From Tetracentron sinense (Eukaryota > Streptophyta > Magnoliopsida > Trochodendrales > Trochodendraceae): a DNA stretch of 64,000 bases. Where the stretch lies: assembly GCA_015143295.1 (NCBI GenBank), contig CM026568.1, positions 22,512,607 to 22,576,606 on the forward strand, written 5' to 3'. Shown here piece by piece: positions 56,101-58,818 of this stretch. The notes under the pieces are model-generated. The model was not told the DNA's origin, did no database searches, and was given only the letters and a program-made list of their open reading frames with translations. Position numbers and translations under genes: made by a program. The stretch's first letter is position 1. Every line of letters begins with the position of its first letter.

Positions 56101-56792
56101 CCTAGGTGACTTGAGCACCCAGTCCTTTGACAGAAGCAAGCACCTAGATTCCACATCATAATAAACTCAGATGTAAAAGCCTATTAACCTTTTTGTGACC
56201 GGATTTTGAATATTTATTATTTTAACACAATATTTTATCGTTACTGTTCATTGCAATCTCATTAACTATGATCATATTTGAACTGAGTTATAGCAAGTGT
56301 TTTTGAAGAGAAGTATGTTTCTGTGTATCATTATGTTATGCATCATCTTTTTATGCCACCATAGGTACATTTAAGTTGCATGTACATAACAAATAGTATT
56401 ATGCTTAATACAATATACAATTAAACTGTTTATAAATTCATTTTTCCCCTGTTATTACTTGTTCACCTGGATGCCAGGAGGTGCCTATCACAGGTTTGCC
56501 TGGGTGTTTGGAAAACTTTGAGTCATTGTTTTCCCAGTATTTTAACCCTGGTTACTTGTGCAGTTCTTCATACATTCCAATTTTCTTGTTTATAATCCTC
56601 TAAATATATTTACAGGGATTAGAACATGGTGAGTTTGTCCGTATAAGGACAGTCCACTTAAATGGCAAACCTCGAGTGCTTACACTGAAGCAGGATTTGC
56701 ACTACTGGCCAACTTGGGAGCTGAGATTCGATCCAGATACTGCCATGTGGCGTTATAAAACCATCAAAGCATTAGACTGCAGTGTTGCATGA
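1..56792 (+). CDS. DEGP7: DEGP7 (protease Do-like 7), 3' part, 13 exons
   Basis: C-terminal 733 residues of a Deg/HtrA-type serine protease. Exons: 1-40, 448-497, 16533-16698, 22174-22689, 25886-26068, 26147-26252, 33596-33766, 33881-33960, 34041-34268, 40254-40469, 40644-40801, 52829-52940, 56616-56792. All introns begin GT and end AG and every phase joins without a stop. Family members are about 1100 aa with an N-terminal active protease domain, PDZ domains and a degenerate second protease half; the catalytic half lies upstream of the window. Visible here: the end of a PDZ domain (residues 1-80), an acidic variable linker (about 120-240), the degenerate protease half (about 250-430) and two PDZ-like domains (about 515-720). 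Arabidopsis DEG7 is described as a chloroplast stromal protease involved in turnover of photodamaged photosystem II proteins; the same role here is inferred. Oddity: 2.2 kb of coding sequence spans almost 57 kb because of transposon-filled introns, yet all visible exons are intact. Confidence 0.95.
448..497 (+). CDS. DEGP7: DEGP7 exon (visible exon 2)
   Basis: Reads ARNFRFKCGLVYVTEPG, with acceptor CACAG before 448 and donor GT at 498. It ends in phase 2 (GG) and is completed by A at 16533 to give Gly. The next intron is 16035 bp. Confidence 0.92.
896..1013. repeat. Perfect tandem duplication, 2 x 59 bp
   Basis: Units 896-954 and 955-1013 are identical or nearly so (AACAGAAATAATCCGACC...). 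Lies inside solo LTR copy 1 and accounts for part of its extra length. Confidence 0.9.
1440..1595. repeat. Short tandem repeat, about 50-bp units
   Basis: The motif 'acttgaagc(c/t)atgtatgatatacccttgag' with spacer recurs three to four times between about 1440 and 1595, again inside solo LTR copy 1. Confidence 0.75.
3266..4173. other. Intron 2 spacer between two solo LTRs
   Basis: AT-rich, no convincing coding frame. A short stretch near 3690-3790 (gggaaatttcag...ggatttatcgcc) resembles the 'aattattcgg' sequence of the CATAGTTAC elements elsewhere in the window but is too degraded to delimit. Confidence 0.4.
4174..6210 (+). mobile_element. Solo LTR, copy 2 (TSD TCCAT)
   Basis: 2037 bp, begins TGTCGCACCCCAAAATCCCA and ends ...TTCAGGTCTCTACA. 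It is flanked by the perfect 5-bp duplication TCCAT (4169-4173 and 6211-6215). TG...CA ends, a 5-bp duplication and no internal coding region are diagnostic of a solo LTR left by unequal recombination. The TGT(A/C)(A)CGC-CCC start is common among Gypsy-type LTRs, so Gypsy is my guess; no internal domain proves it. Confidence 0.85.
5885..6025. repeat. GGTCGACC-rich minisatellite-like segment in solo LTR 2
   Basis: The palindromic core GGTCGACC / GGTCGAC(T) and variants (ACCGGTCGACCGCTGG, ATTGGTCGACTGTTGG, CACCGGTCGACCACCC, AGTCGACCGCTC) recurs about six times. At the corresponding place the other copies carry different (c)gatcgat-type sequence (2665-2725, 14005-14040, 31885-31905), so this part of the LTR is variable. 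Confidence 0.7.
6216..9940. other. Intron 2 stretch with degraded CATGGTT / 'tatcggtatcg' repeat pieces
   Basis: No real gene found. Pieces at 6560-6720 (cgatattttgcaatattttg), 7320-7560 (ggttcaaaatattgatag ... gtgtatcggcaccaatac) and 8380-8560 (catggttttaaatattggtatcgg at 8432) match the ends and interior of the hAT-like element at 26348-27346. A 133-codon open stretch at 8653-9054 has no domain or codon signature and is taken as chance. Confidence 0.5.
9955..12005 (-). mobile_element. L1-type LINE, 5'-truncated (RT to 3' end)
   Basis: Read on the - strand. From about 11990 the reverse transcriptase starts with DMEKAYDHVD, followed by QQGCPLSPFLFIMV at 11788 and a long open frame to 10874. 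It continues with the RT thumb (GWKKRFLLLGGRITLIKSVL) and a zinc-binding-like 3' region (IPSKVQAFLWAASLNKVLTV around 10500), and ends in a short A-rich tail (T run at 9950-9957 on +). The RT box reads QYANDTIIF where active L1 elements have (F/Y)ADD, so the first catalytic Asp is lost. Stops at the DMEKAYDHVD region and near 11815 also break it. A dead fossil. Confidence 0.9.
10874..11788 (-). pseudogene. LINE reverse transcriptase remnant (304-codon open stretch)
   Basis: The longest open frame in the window. Contains the L1 RT signatures QQGCPLSPFLFIMVTEAFSK, SHLQYANDTIIFLEAD (catalytic Asp changed to Asn), LPIRYLGLPVG and FLLLGGRITLIKSVLASLPI. It is open only by chance on a 5'-truncated element, as neighbouring parts carry stops. 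Confidence 0.9.
12227..14268 (+). mobile_element. Solo LTR, copy 3 (TSD TTATT)
   Basis: 2042 bp, begins TGTTGTGCCCCAAAATCCCA and ends ...ATTCGGGTATCTACA, with perfect 5-bp duplication TTATT (12222-12226 and 14269-14273). Same family and same orientation as copies at 726, 4174 and 29934. Contains a (TA)n run at 14046-14063 and no coding sequence. Confidence 0.88.
14845..15115. repeat. Imperfect 'gggcct' repeat array in the non-autonomous LTR element
   Basis: The motif (t)gggcctc(a/t)(a/t)tggg/gcca followed by caaa(c/g)a recurs about every 25-40 bases (near 14853, 14877, 14950, 14970, 14995, 15045, 15068, 15110). It lies just inside the 3' LTR on the + sense and has no coding role that I can see. 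Confidence 0.65.
15217..15536 (+). mobile_element. hAT-type MITE, CATAGTTAC family (copy A)
   Basis: 320 bp, begins CATAATTACCAAATCGGGGT and ends ...GAACTTTATAACTATG, giving imperfect terminal inverted repeats of the form CATAGT(N)AC. Flanked by an 8-bp duplication with two changes, CCGGTGGT (15209-15216) and TTGGTGGT (15537-15544). Interior rich in aattattcg and 'gaaaaagtcgtgaatta'. Confidence 0.8.
16533..16698 (+). CDS. DEGP7: DEGP7 exon (visible exon 3)
   Basis: Reads YMLSRAGVPRHAIIKKLSGK and on to VDRHRSK. This is the PDZ-type segment that follows the GLVYVTEPG motif of the preceding exon. Acceptor TTGCAG, donor GTACGT at 16699, phase 0 at the 3' end. This 166-bp exon sits between introns of 16.0 and 5.5 kb. 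Confidence 0.94.
16992..18344 (+). mobile_element. Solo LTR of a second family (TSD ATTAG)
   Basis: 1353 bp from TGTAGACACCCCATTTTTGC to ...CGGCTATCGCACA with perfect 5-bp duplication ATTAG (16987-16991 and 18345-18349). Higher GC than its surroundings. Contains the AGTCCCACATCGGG motif common in plant LTRs, a likely promoter region (TTATAAAAGGAGCC at 17370-17383) and three copies of an 'aactcgg(t)cgaggaggggtgg' repeat (about 17880, 17960, 18030). Near the right end is TTGGTGGCGACTC, reminiscent of the region beside the primer site in Tat/Ogre-like Gypsy elements, which is why I suspect that group. Confidence 0.82.
17878..18052. repeat. Three-copy repeat 'aactcggtcgaggaggggtgg'
   Basis: Copies near 17880-17902, 17960-17981 and 18031-18051 within the solo LTR, spaced about 70-80 bases apart and each followed by diverged sequence. 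The first copy is altered (ggttgaggagaggtg). Confidence 0.8.
18345..20277. other. Intron 3 stretch with fragmentary hAT-like repeats
   Basis: 18576-18840 starts 'gcaaaattttggtatcgg' and reads like a degraded copy of the 26348 element. 18972-19080 carries 'ttacacaaacacggacacaagtgtcg ... gtgtcggacacgac', an end-like inverted sequence of another DNA transposon whose other end I cannot place. No gene seen. Confidence 0.5.
20278..20748 (+). mobile_element. hAT-type MITE with perfect 8-bp TSD CTCATATT
   Basis: 471 bp. Ends TAGGGTTGTCAACGGATC and, inverted, TAGGGCTGTCAATGGATC. Flanked by CTCATATT on both sides (20270-20277 and 20749-20756). The interior is built from many short 'gatccgatccgaat' units on both arms (20290-20440 and 20605-20735) around an AT-rich core. 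TAGGG(C/T)TGTCAA ends are typical of a common plant hAT MITE group. Confidence 0.92.
20809..21600 (+). mobile_element. hAT-like element, CATGGTT family, right end lost
   Basis: Starts CATGGTTCAAGATATCGGTA and follows the interior of the intact element at 26348-27346 closely (gttggatacggct, 'ggatacct(t)(a/g)cataaaacctcttttagtac', 'ggaaggagaaa'). The matching right end is not found; similarity fades near 21600. Confidence 0.7.
21601..22173. other. End of intron 3, no feature recognised
   Basis: AT-rich intron sequence leading to the acceptor before exon 22174; no repeat family or coding frame that I can support. Confidence 0.5.
22174..22689 (+). CDS. DEGP7: DEGP7 exon (visible exon 4, variable linker)
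   Basis: 172 codons. It starts SVLVTVDRHEWYAPPQIYTR, conserved in the family, continues through an acidic, low-conservation linker that includes KRWRVEEDSSADGI (basic then acidic), and ends with the conserved AERVIEPTLVMLE. Acceptor TTCGCAG, donor GTAGGA. This is the longest exon in the window and probably the least constrained part of the protein. Confidence 0.94.
22690..25383. other. Intron 4, mostly unclassified
   Basis: Contains (TA)n at 22919-22938 and 24392-24413. A fragment at about 23740-24110 resembles the 'tgtcaacctgac ... cttgggac(c/t)(a/g)(a/g)caat' part of the GC-rich hAT elements at 37035 and 45256. No gene recognised; open stretches here are short and without domains. Confidence 0.45.
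25384..25569. mobile_element. Foldback Mutator-type MITE (9-bp TSD)
   Basis: 186 bp, almost entirely two inverted arms of about 80 bp: GAGATAGGATCACAACCAAT from 25384 is mirrored by the complement ending at 25569. Flanked by a 9-bp duplication with one change, TAAGAAGCT (25375-25383) and TAAGATGCT (25570-25578). A 9-bp duplication with long inverted repeats fits a Mutator-like MITE. Transcribed as part of the DEGP7 pre-mRNA it would form a long hairpin. Confidence 0.9.
25886..26068 (+). CDS. DEGP7: DEGP7 exon (visible exon 5)
   Basis: 61 codons, from VHVPPSCMLDGVHSRHFFGT through VAVDKNTVAISVSDVMLSFA to IPGE. This is the first part of the degenerate protease half. HFFGTGVII is the counterpart of the G-SG-(V/I)I strand of active Deg proteases, but the catalytic His region is not kept. 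Acceptor TTGCAG, donor GTAAAC; the following intron is only 78 bp. Confidence 0.95.
26147..26252 (+). CDS. DEGP7: DEGP7 exon (visible exon 6)
   Basis: Reads VVFLHPVHNYALVAYDPSAL then VVRAAELLP. The core strand that in active Deg enzymes carries the catalytic Asp (typically D-A-L-L) reads NYALVAYDP here. Acceptor CTCCAG, donor GTAAGT at 26253; ends in phase 1 (G of a split Glu codon). Confidence 0.95.
26348..27346. mobile_element. hAT-like element, CATGGTT family, intact ends (TSD AGCATAAG)
   Basis: 999 bp. Left end CATGGTTCAAAATATCGGT and right end ...CGATATTTTAAACCATG form terminal inverted repeats. The 8-bp duplication AGCATAAG is perfect (26340-26347 and 27347-27354). Interior has many 'gtatcgg' units at both ends and no transposase frame, so it is non-autonomous. 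This is the reference copy for related pieces at 6560, 7320, 8432, 18576 and 20809. Confidence 0.92.
27913..28420 (-). pseudogene. Copia RNase H remnant
   Basis: - strand pieces EAYTNVDWAGAKDDR, then (shifted) GYCTFVGGNLVTWRSKKQAM, ARSSAEADFQLMAHGICELV, then YYDNKAAISIAHNPVLHDRT and KHIEIDHHFIRVRI. These are the standard end of Copia pol (DWAG..DR.STSGYC.F.G.L..W.SKKQ, DN..A..IA.NPV.H.RTKHI). Frame breaks lie near 28190 and 28345. Confidence 0.92.
28667..29400 (-). pseudogene. Copia GAG-pre-integrase / integrase remnant
   Basis: The 29336-29127 stretch reads CEMCELAKHHCASFSPITYK, SPVFDIIHTNVWGPSSIAFI and YFVSFVDDYSKYT: the C-C end of the zinc region, then the first catalytic Asp of integrase (here as H-T-N, with the usual D-(V/L)-WGP Asp changed to Asn) and the second Asp in FVDDYS. 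The 28894-28667 stretch reads HAFLFQCNVPKSFWAEAILT, AMFLINRFSFRVL, the integrase C-terminal part. Stops and frame changes separate them. Confidence 0.88.
29934..32049 (+). mobile_element. Solo LTR, copy 4, nested in the Copia element
   Basis: 2116 bp, from TGTAACGCCCCAAAATCCTA to ...TTCAGATCACTACA, same family and orientation as the copies at 726, 4174 and 12227. Flanking 5-mers CATAT (29929-29933) and CATCC (32050-32054) agree at three of five positions, consistent with an aged duplication. Contains five tandem 'gatct(a)aaa(a)ctcaagggtttatctacaccc'-like units at 31370-31580. It splits the Copia gag region, so it is younger than the Copia insertion. Confidence 0.8.
31365..31585. repeat. Five-unit tandem repeat in solo LTR 4
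   Basis: Units of about 45-48 bp with consensus 'tctaaaaactcaagggtttatctacacccattcttga' starting near 31365, 31410, 31455, 31500 and 31545, diverged by several changes each. Confidence 0.8.
32870..33181 (+). mobile_element. hAT-type MITE, CATAGTTAC family (copy B)
   Basis: 312 bp from CATAGTTAAGGATTCGGAGT to ...GAACTTTGTTACTATG. Flanks CCTAAGAA (32862-32869) and CCTAAGAT (33182-33189), an 8-bp duplication with one change. Inserted just beyond the right-hand Copia LTR remnant. Confidence 0.88.
33182..33595. other. End of intron 6, nothing recognised
   Basis: Non-coding intron sequence up to the acceptor TTGACAG before exon 33596. Confidence 0.5.
33596..33766 (+). CDS. DEGP7: DEGP7 exon (visible exon 7)
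   Basis: Reads PALRRGDSVYLVGLSRSLQA then NIGSADCPRYRAINMEVIEL, the family-specific middle of the degenerate protease half. Acceptor TGACAG, donor GTAACC at 33767; split Asp codon at the 3' end. Confidence 0.95.
33881..33960 (+). CDS. DEGP7: DEGP7 exon (visible exon 8)
   Basis: Reads FGSTFSGVLTDEQGRVQALW then GSFSTQ. It is positioned like the active-site GNSGGPL loop of Deg proteases, but the loop reads DFGSTFSGVL, so the second protease half looks catalytically dead. Acceptor TTTCAG, donor GTTTGT; flanked by introns of 114 and 80 bp. Confidence 0.94.
34041..34268 (+). CDS. DEGP7: DEGP7 exon (visible exon 9)
   Basis: 76 codons from LKYGCNTSEDHQFVRGIPIY to LLSKARSFGLSDDWVQ. The end of the degenerate protease half and the linker into the next PDZ domain; very close to the family consensus. 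Acceptor TTGCAG, donor GTACAC at 34269, phase 0. Confidence 0.95.
35447..36001. mobile_element. hAT-like MITE, 'gaaaccgatacgtatcg' type
   Basis: 555 bp. Left end CATGGTTTAAAAAATCACTG and, inverted, right end CAAGGATTAAAAAGCGGTTT; both arms carry gaaacc(a/g)atacgtatc(a/g). Flanks TTTGTAAC (35439-35446) and TCTATAAC (36002-36009) match at six of eight bases. Distantly resembles the CATGGTT element at 26348. Confidence 0.75.
36253..36566 (+). mobile_element. hAT-type MITE, CATAGTTAC family (copy C)
   Basis: 314 bp from CATAGTGACAAAATCAGGGT to ...TAATTGTGTTACTTGG. Flanks ATTCTACT (36245-36252) and CTTCTACT (36567-36574) differ at one base. Contains a 48-bp (TA)n tract at 36367-36414, which has replaced or expanded part of the interior. 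Confidence 0.8.
36367..36414. repeat. (TA)n microsatellite, about 48 bp
   Basis: Pure TA dinucleotides inside the MITE at 36253-36566. Confidence 0.95.
37035..38790. mobile_element. GC-rich hAT-type element, decayed, with nested insertion
   Basis: Starts TAGGATTATCAAAGGGTCGG, a decayed form of TAGGGCTGTCAAA(A)...GCCCGGCC ends. The arm is full of 'gggcagggctagggcc' units (37050-37195) with a mirror arm at 38610-38780. Interior segment 'ttgtcaacctgacgtataac...cttgggacc' is shared with the element at 45256-45960. It is split by the element at 37863-38585. The right end and duplication are not preserved. Confidence 0.6.
37863..38585. mobile_element. TIR element nested in the GC-rich hAT (TSD TTTATTTA)
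   Basis: 723 bp with ends GGGTGCTACTACACTCACAC and, inverted, GGGTGTTGCTACGTGCAGAC. The sub-terminal segment 'accaataccg' is mirrored by 'cggtattggtg(t)'. Flanked by TTTATTTA on both sides (37855-37862, 38586-38593); the low complexity of that octamer lowers the weight of the match. Non-coding as far as I can see. Confidence 0.65.
38805..38995. mobile_element. Truncated CATAGTTACC-type repeat fragment
   Basis: Begins CATAGTTACCAAGTACAGGT and contains 'acgggtataatac ... gtacgggtgttatacg', then AT-rich sequence. One end only; no duplication. Confidence 0.4.
39040..39180 (+). pseudogene. LINE reverse transcriptase fragment
   Basis: A short + strand stretch reads GVLGCRIVSFPSCIEMPQGV, which lines up with LAACLGCKIGSLVSVYLGMP of the LINE fragment at 43480. 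The rest of the region to 39480 is decayed beyond recognition. Confidence 0.5.
39480..40253. other. End of intron 9, nothing recognised
   Basis: Contains a C/T-rich (ctct)n run at 39700-39760. No gene or element that I can support. Confidence 0.45.
40254..40469 (+). CDS. DEGP7: DEGP7 exon (visible exon 10, PDZ)
   Basis: 72 codons, ALVKKDPIRRQVLRVKGVLA then SKAEQLLEQGDMILAIKKEP. The GS.A..LLE.GDMIL pattern is a typical PDZ core. Acceptor CTATAG, donor GTGAGA. Confidence 0.95.
40644..40801 (+). CDS. DEGP7: DEGP7 exon (visible exon 11)
   Basis: 52 codons plus a split Arg: GREIELLVGTDVRDGNGTTR, LNWCGCIIQDPHPTVRALGF and EGHGVYVA. Completes one PDZ domain and opens the last one. Acceptor TGATAG, donor GTGAGA at 40802. 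The following intron is 12027 bp. Confidence 0.95.
41038..41961. mobile_element. hAT-type element with TSD ATGTGTGT
   Basis: 924 bp. Left end CAGTGTAGTCAAGGCGATGC and inverted right end TAGTGTAGTCAAGGCGTCGC; both arms carry repeated 'gcctaggcga' units. Flanked by ATGTGTGT (41030-41037 and 41962-41969). A (TA)n tract lies at 41108-41146. No transposase frame. Inserted in intron 11, about 240 bp after exon 40644-40801. Confidence 0.88.
41108..41170. repeat. (TA)n microsatellite, interrupted
   Basis: About 40 bp of pure TA followed by TATTATTATA repeats, inside the hAT element. Confidence 0.9.
42060..43320 (-). mobile_element. Decayed LINE fragment (zinc-like region and RNase H), interrupted
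   Basis: On the - strand, 43240-43140 reads FFAGNRDRISTKQLLSGRGV and WLPNECHFY, the zinc-binding segment after the RT of plant L1 elements. Around 42400-42070 decayed RNase H-like text ends in YKLTNQSAGRLANLGQNRAF. The hAT MITE at 42539-42831 sits between the two parts. Stops throughout. Confidence 0.65.
42539..42831 (-). mobile_element. hAT-type MITE, CATAGTTAC family (copy D, inverted)
   Basis: 293 bp in the opposite orientation to copies A-C. Right end reads, inverted, CATAGTGACAAAGTCGGGGT; left end CTCTGTAACAAAAAAACTCT is the counterpart of the GAGAACTTTGTTACTATG end. Flanks TTCACAAC (42531-42538) and CTCACAAC (42832-42839) differ at one base. Inserted in a LINE fragment. Confidence 0.82.
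44528..44973. mobile_element. hAT-type MITE with perfect TSD CCTTCAAC
   Basis: 446 bp, ends CATAGTTCAAAAACCCGAAA and, inverted, CATAGTTCGAAAACTCGGCG. Both arms carry 'gactcg' and 'gagttactc' units. Flanked by CCTTCAAC (44520-44527 and 44974-44981). Inserted in the LINE at 43480. Confidence 0.93.
45256..45960. mobile_element. GC-rich hAT-type element, TSD TTGGTCGG
   Basis: 705 bp between copies of TTGGTCGG (45248-45255 and 45961-45968). Arms built of 'agggcagggcc' units (45256-45380 and 45840-45925). The right end has the hAT-like GGGCTTTTTTGACAGCTCTA plus five extra bases; the left end lacks the matching TAGAGCTGTCAAA, so the left terminus seems lost or altered. Shares its interior with the element at 37035. 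Confidence 0.72.
46111..48165. other. Decayed repeat DNA with an RNase H trace
   Basis: 47249-47377 (+) reads AEFRALVNGLRLRKSINLTN and SKLLLDVFNGRQDPP, the typical RNase H segment of plant LINEs. 46975-47088 is a tandem duplication. Other parts look like decayed retroelement sequence without a frame. Confidence 0.5.
46975..47088. repeat. Tandem duplication, 2 x 57 bp
   Basis: Units 46975-47031 and 47032-47088 (GTTCCTTTGGTAG...GGTCTAGAGG) differ at only a few bases. Confidence 0.88.
48690..48771. repeat. Tandem duplication, 2 x 41 bp
   Basis: The segment from TCACCTATAGAGAATGAGAA at 48690 recurs from 48731 with one or two changes. Confidence 0.9.
49328..49511. repeat. Tandem duplication, about 92-bp period
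   Basis: GTAACTAATCAGTTAAG... at 49328 recurs at 49420 (GTAACTAATTAGTTAAG...) with about 10 percent change; the units continue to about 49490-49511. Confidence 0.78.
50070..50560. mobile_element. CATAGTTACC 'gcgaagcg' element, right end decayed
   Basis: Begins CATAGTTACCATAGCGAGAA with an array of 'gcgaagcaaaagcgagaag' units. A mirror-like arm is seen at 50480-50545 (agacgctttcgg ... gcttctggggaagcgagctt). Same family as 52005-52434. No matching duplication. Confidence 0.55.
51417..51991 (+). mobile_element. CATAGTTAC family, composite copy (copy E)
   Basis: Two heads, CATAATCACCAAGTCGGTGT at 51417 and 'cgtatttacgaagtcagagttcgg' near 51560, and one tail ...GAACTTTGTTACTATG ending at 51991. 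The ~85-bp segment 'gcaagatatgaaaaaatataaaataag ... catatattagatatt' is present twice (51660-51735 and 51738-51812). Probably a tandem or nested pair of copies; no duplication is preserved. Confidence 0.65.
52005..52434. mobile_element. CATAGTTACC 'gcgaagcg' element, intact (8-bp TSD)
   Basis: 430 bp. Left end CATAGTTGCCGGGAAGC and, inverted, right end CATAGTTACCAGAGCGAG. Flanks GGTTGTTC (51997-52004) and GGTTGTAC (52435-52442) differ at one base. Arms built of 'cgcttc(c/t)' units, some with 'ctcgcttcctaggaag' palindromes (52035-52130). Confidence 0.82.
52829..52940 (+). CDS. DEGP7: DEGP7 exon (visible exon 12)
   Basis: Starts with A completing Arg, then WCHGSPAQRYSLYALQWIVE and VNGKPTPDLDAFVHVVK: a PDZ-like segment (V-VNGK-P-DLDAF). 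Acceptor CTATACAG, donor GTATGT at 52941. Confidence 0.94.
53209..54810. mobile_element. hAT element, CAGGGGCGGAGCC ends, outer copy (TSD AGTACAAG)
   Basis: 1602 bp. Left end CAGGGGCGGAGCCAGGATTT and, inverted, CAGGGGCGGAGCCAGGTGGG. Perfect 8-bp duplication AGTACAAG (53201-53208 and 54811-54818). CAGGGGCGGAGCC-type ends are well known in plant hAT elements. Contains a complete second insertion of the same family at 53419-54207; without it the outer element is about 0.8 kb. No transposase frame. Confidence 0.93.
53419..54207. mobile_element. hAT element of the same family nested in 53209-54810 (TSD CATATCTT)
   Basis: 789 bp. Left end CAAAGGAGGAGCCGGGAGGG and, inverted, right end TAGGGGCGGAGCCAGGAATT, flanked by CATATCTT on both sides (53411-53418 and 54208-54215). 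The sister element at 58819 has the undisrupted sequence tacatatcttacgag at the same site, confirming the insertion point. Contains (TA)n at 53446-53468 and a ~75-bp near-duplicate (gagttaattttttaataaaaa) at 53590-53700. Confidence 0.9.
54819..55390. other. Intron 12 spacer, nothing recognised
   Basis: Unique-looking intron sequence between hAT-type elements. Confidence 0.45.
55394..55753. mobile_element. Possible TIR element, 'atttctcgg' type
   Basis: Sequence full of 'atctcgg' and 'atttctcggg' units on both arms. Left end near TGTTACATATCTCGTTCTCA, inverted right end near CATTGGTACAAATCGCCCGA. Flanks ATTAGCAG and ATTATCAA match at six of eight. Ends are uncertain. Confidence 0.45.
56616..56792 (+). 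CDS. DEGP7: DEGP7 last exon with stop codon
   Basis: Reads GLEHGEFVRIRTVHLNGKPR, VLTLKQDLHYWPTWELRFDP and DTAMWRYKTIKALDCSVA followed by TGA at 56790. The LHYWPTWELRFDP motif is the family's C-terminal signature. Acceptor TTTACAG. Confidence 0.95.
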   Translation, partial: GLEHGEFVRIRTVHLNGKPRVLTLKQDLHYWPTWELRFDPDTAMWRYKTIKALDCSVA

Positions 56793-57105
56793 ACTGATCT
56801 GAGCTTGTTGTATGTATCGTTCTTCGGAAGCACCATGCAGACCCACGGGATACCTTGAGTTGGATTAGTTGGCTCCAATTGTCACTCTGTTGGTGTTATG
56901 TGCTCATGACGGACAAGGAGACAATGCCCATAAATACGGCAGCACAATCATAGTTAAGAGGAGCCTACTTGTCATAAATCTTTATCCGGGGTAGACTGCC
57001 GTTGCACATTGTAACTAACCATATTTATGTTGATGAACAACTACTAAAACGGAAATATTTAAAATAATAATAATTATTATTATTATTATCATTATTATTA
57101 TAAAA
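56793..57105 (+). other. Probable DEGP7 3' UTR
   Basis: Non-coding sequence directly after the stop. It ends in an A/T-rich run of ATT/AAT triplets (57061-57104) that could supply polyadenylation signals. A tandem duplication begins right after it. The cleavage site cannot be fixed without transcripts. Confidence 0.45.
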
Positions 57106-57500
57106 TGAAAATTCACTACATATGTTGAAAGATGAAATAAATAAATTTGTGGACAATTATTAGAGAGAAATTTCACTATTTGCTTCTTTTTTTCTTTTTT
57201 TTTTGGGTGTAGGCATCATATATCTACGTTAGTACTATGGTTTAGTACGTCAAATGTTAGCTTGGGCATGGGAGCTCTTGCAATTCATATCCTTGGGGGA
57301 TTGAAAATTCACTACATATGTCGAAAGATGAAATAAATAAATTTGTGGACAATTATTAGAGATAAAATTCACTATTTGCCTTTCTTTGTTTTTTGGGTGT
57401 AGGCATCATTTATCTACGTAGTACGGTTAGTACTACGGTTTAGTACATCAGATGTTAGCTTGGGCATTGGAGCTCTTGCAACTCATATCCTTGGAGGGAT
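57106..57500. repeat. Tandem duplication, 2 x about 196 bp, after DEGP7
   Basis: Units starting TGAAAATTCACTACATATG at 57106 and at 57302, each containing 'tttgggtgtaggcatcat' and 'gcttgggcat(t/g)ggagctcttgca'. A few percent divergence plus small gaps. Immediately follows the probable 3' UTR. Confidence 0.88.
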
Positions 57501-57789
57501 TGGATTCCCCGACCTCTCTCCATCAAAAGCCACACCCCTACCACTAACACAAGAGGTGGGGGTGTTGCTTCTGTTTGTCTGGGATTTCTTTTTTTACACT
57601 AATCAATGTTTTGTGTGCTGGTGGAGTCATTCCTCCACTCCATTGAACTCCCACTCTGACCCTGAACTTAATCCAGTCGCCTCCAAACAAAACGTGAGCT
57701 CCTCTTGAAAATTATGGGAAAGGATATAGTTTTCCATGTCAAAGGGCGACTTCTTTGGTATATTATCCTGTGTCTTCATAGTTCATTGT

Positions 57790-58090
57790 TATGGTCCTAA
57801 ATGGATATAGGGTTTGTCGATTTGATTGGACTTTGGTGCATTTCATCAGTCCCGGGGCTTGGGCTTTTGGCGAGACTCCACGTATCAGGGTTTGAGTCAC
57901 AGAAGTGCTCCCTGGAGCAGAGTGAGAGACGTCTCAAAAAAATAGAGAAAATGGTTAGCTGTCACCAGAGTGTGAGCCGTCCTAAGAAGAGAAAAAGGGC
58001 TATCTGCAGTTAAAGTGAAATCTATCTAGAGTAAGAGCCGTTGAGGACATCTGCTGCAGAAATGCGTTCCATCAATTTTGCTCAAGTCCG
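57790..58090 (+). mobile_element. SINE-like repeat (tRNA-type B box)
   Basis: Contains GGGTTTGAGTCAC (57888-57900), a fair match to a polymerase III B box, followed by 'gtgagag(a/c)cgt' and 'gaggacatctgctgcag'. The same series occurs at 60630-60870 (gggtttgagtcacgg ... gagagcttctgaggatatcagatg), showing a dispersed family. No clear tail or duplication. Confidence 0.55.
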
Positions 58091-58818
58091 TATCATTCAT
58101 AATGTTATTGTCATGAGTCGTTAGCCATGTTTCATTTTGGTCTTTCCTCTGTTTGCCATGGCCACTTCGATCTCTAGGCCGCTCGTATTCGAGAATAATA
58201 GTGCAAATGTATCACACACTTGCTTTGGTGGTTTTGCACTCACTGACTACAATTCGTAGTTGTGTTTTTTCAAAAAAAAAATCTCTGTTTTCACTTATTT
58301 TCTTGGCAACGAAATAGGAGGTAATGGTGTCTCCTATGATTCTATGTAAATCTTTGGTTTCATTTAGCAATAAAATTTCTACTTTTTCTCAACAAAAAAA
58401 AAATCAAATCAGACCTGAACGCCTTCTTGCACAAAATCACCCCCACCTCTGATTAGGAGCAGAGCCACATGGGGCTGGGGGCTGAAGCCACCTTCTGAAG
58501 AATATTGGCTCGATTCAAATTTTTTGGAGGCATCTAGGTCTCTTATTTAGGCCTATAAACATGTAATTATGGGTCTAGGGTTTGTATGGGATGCTTATGC
58601 ATTGAGAGAGTAAGATAATAGAAAGAGTTAAAGCATAGAGAAAATTTAAGGGATGATAAATAGTGATTCTTCTTTGCGTTTTCATAAAGAATATGAGTTC
58701 AGTATATTTATACTGGTTCCTCAATGTCTCTTTGAATAAAGAAACAATCGGATCTTGACTCGTGGACGTAGGCATGTTATTGCCGAGCTGAACCACGAAT
58801 ATCTCGTGTTCTCTTGTG

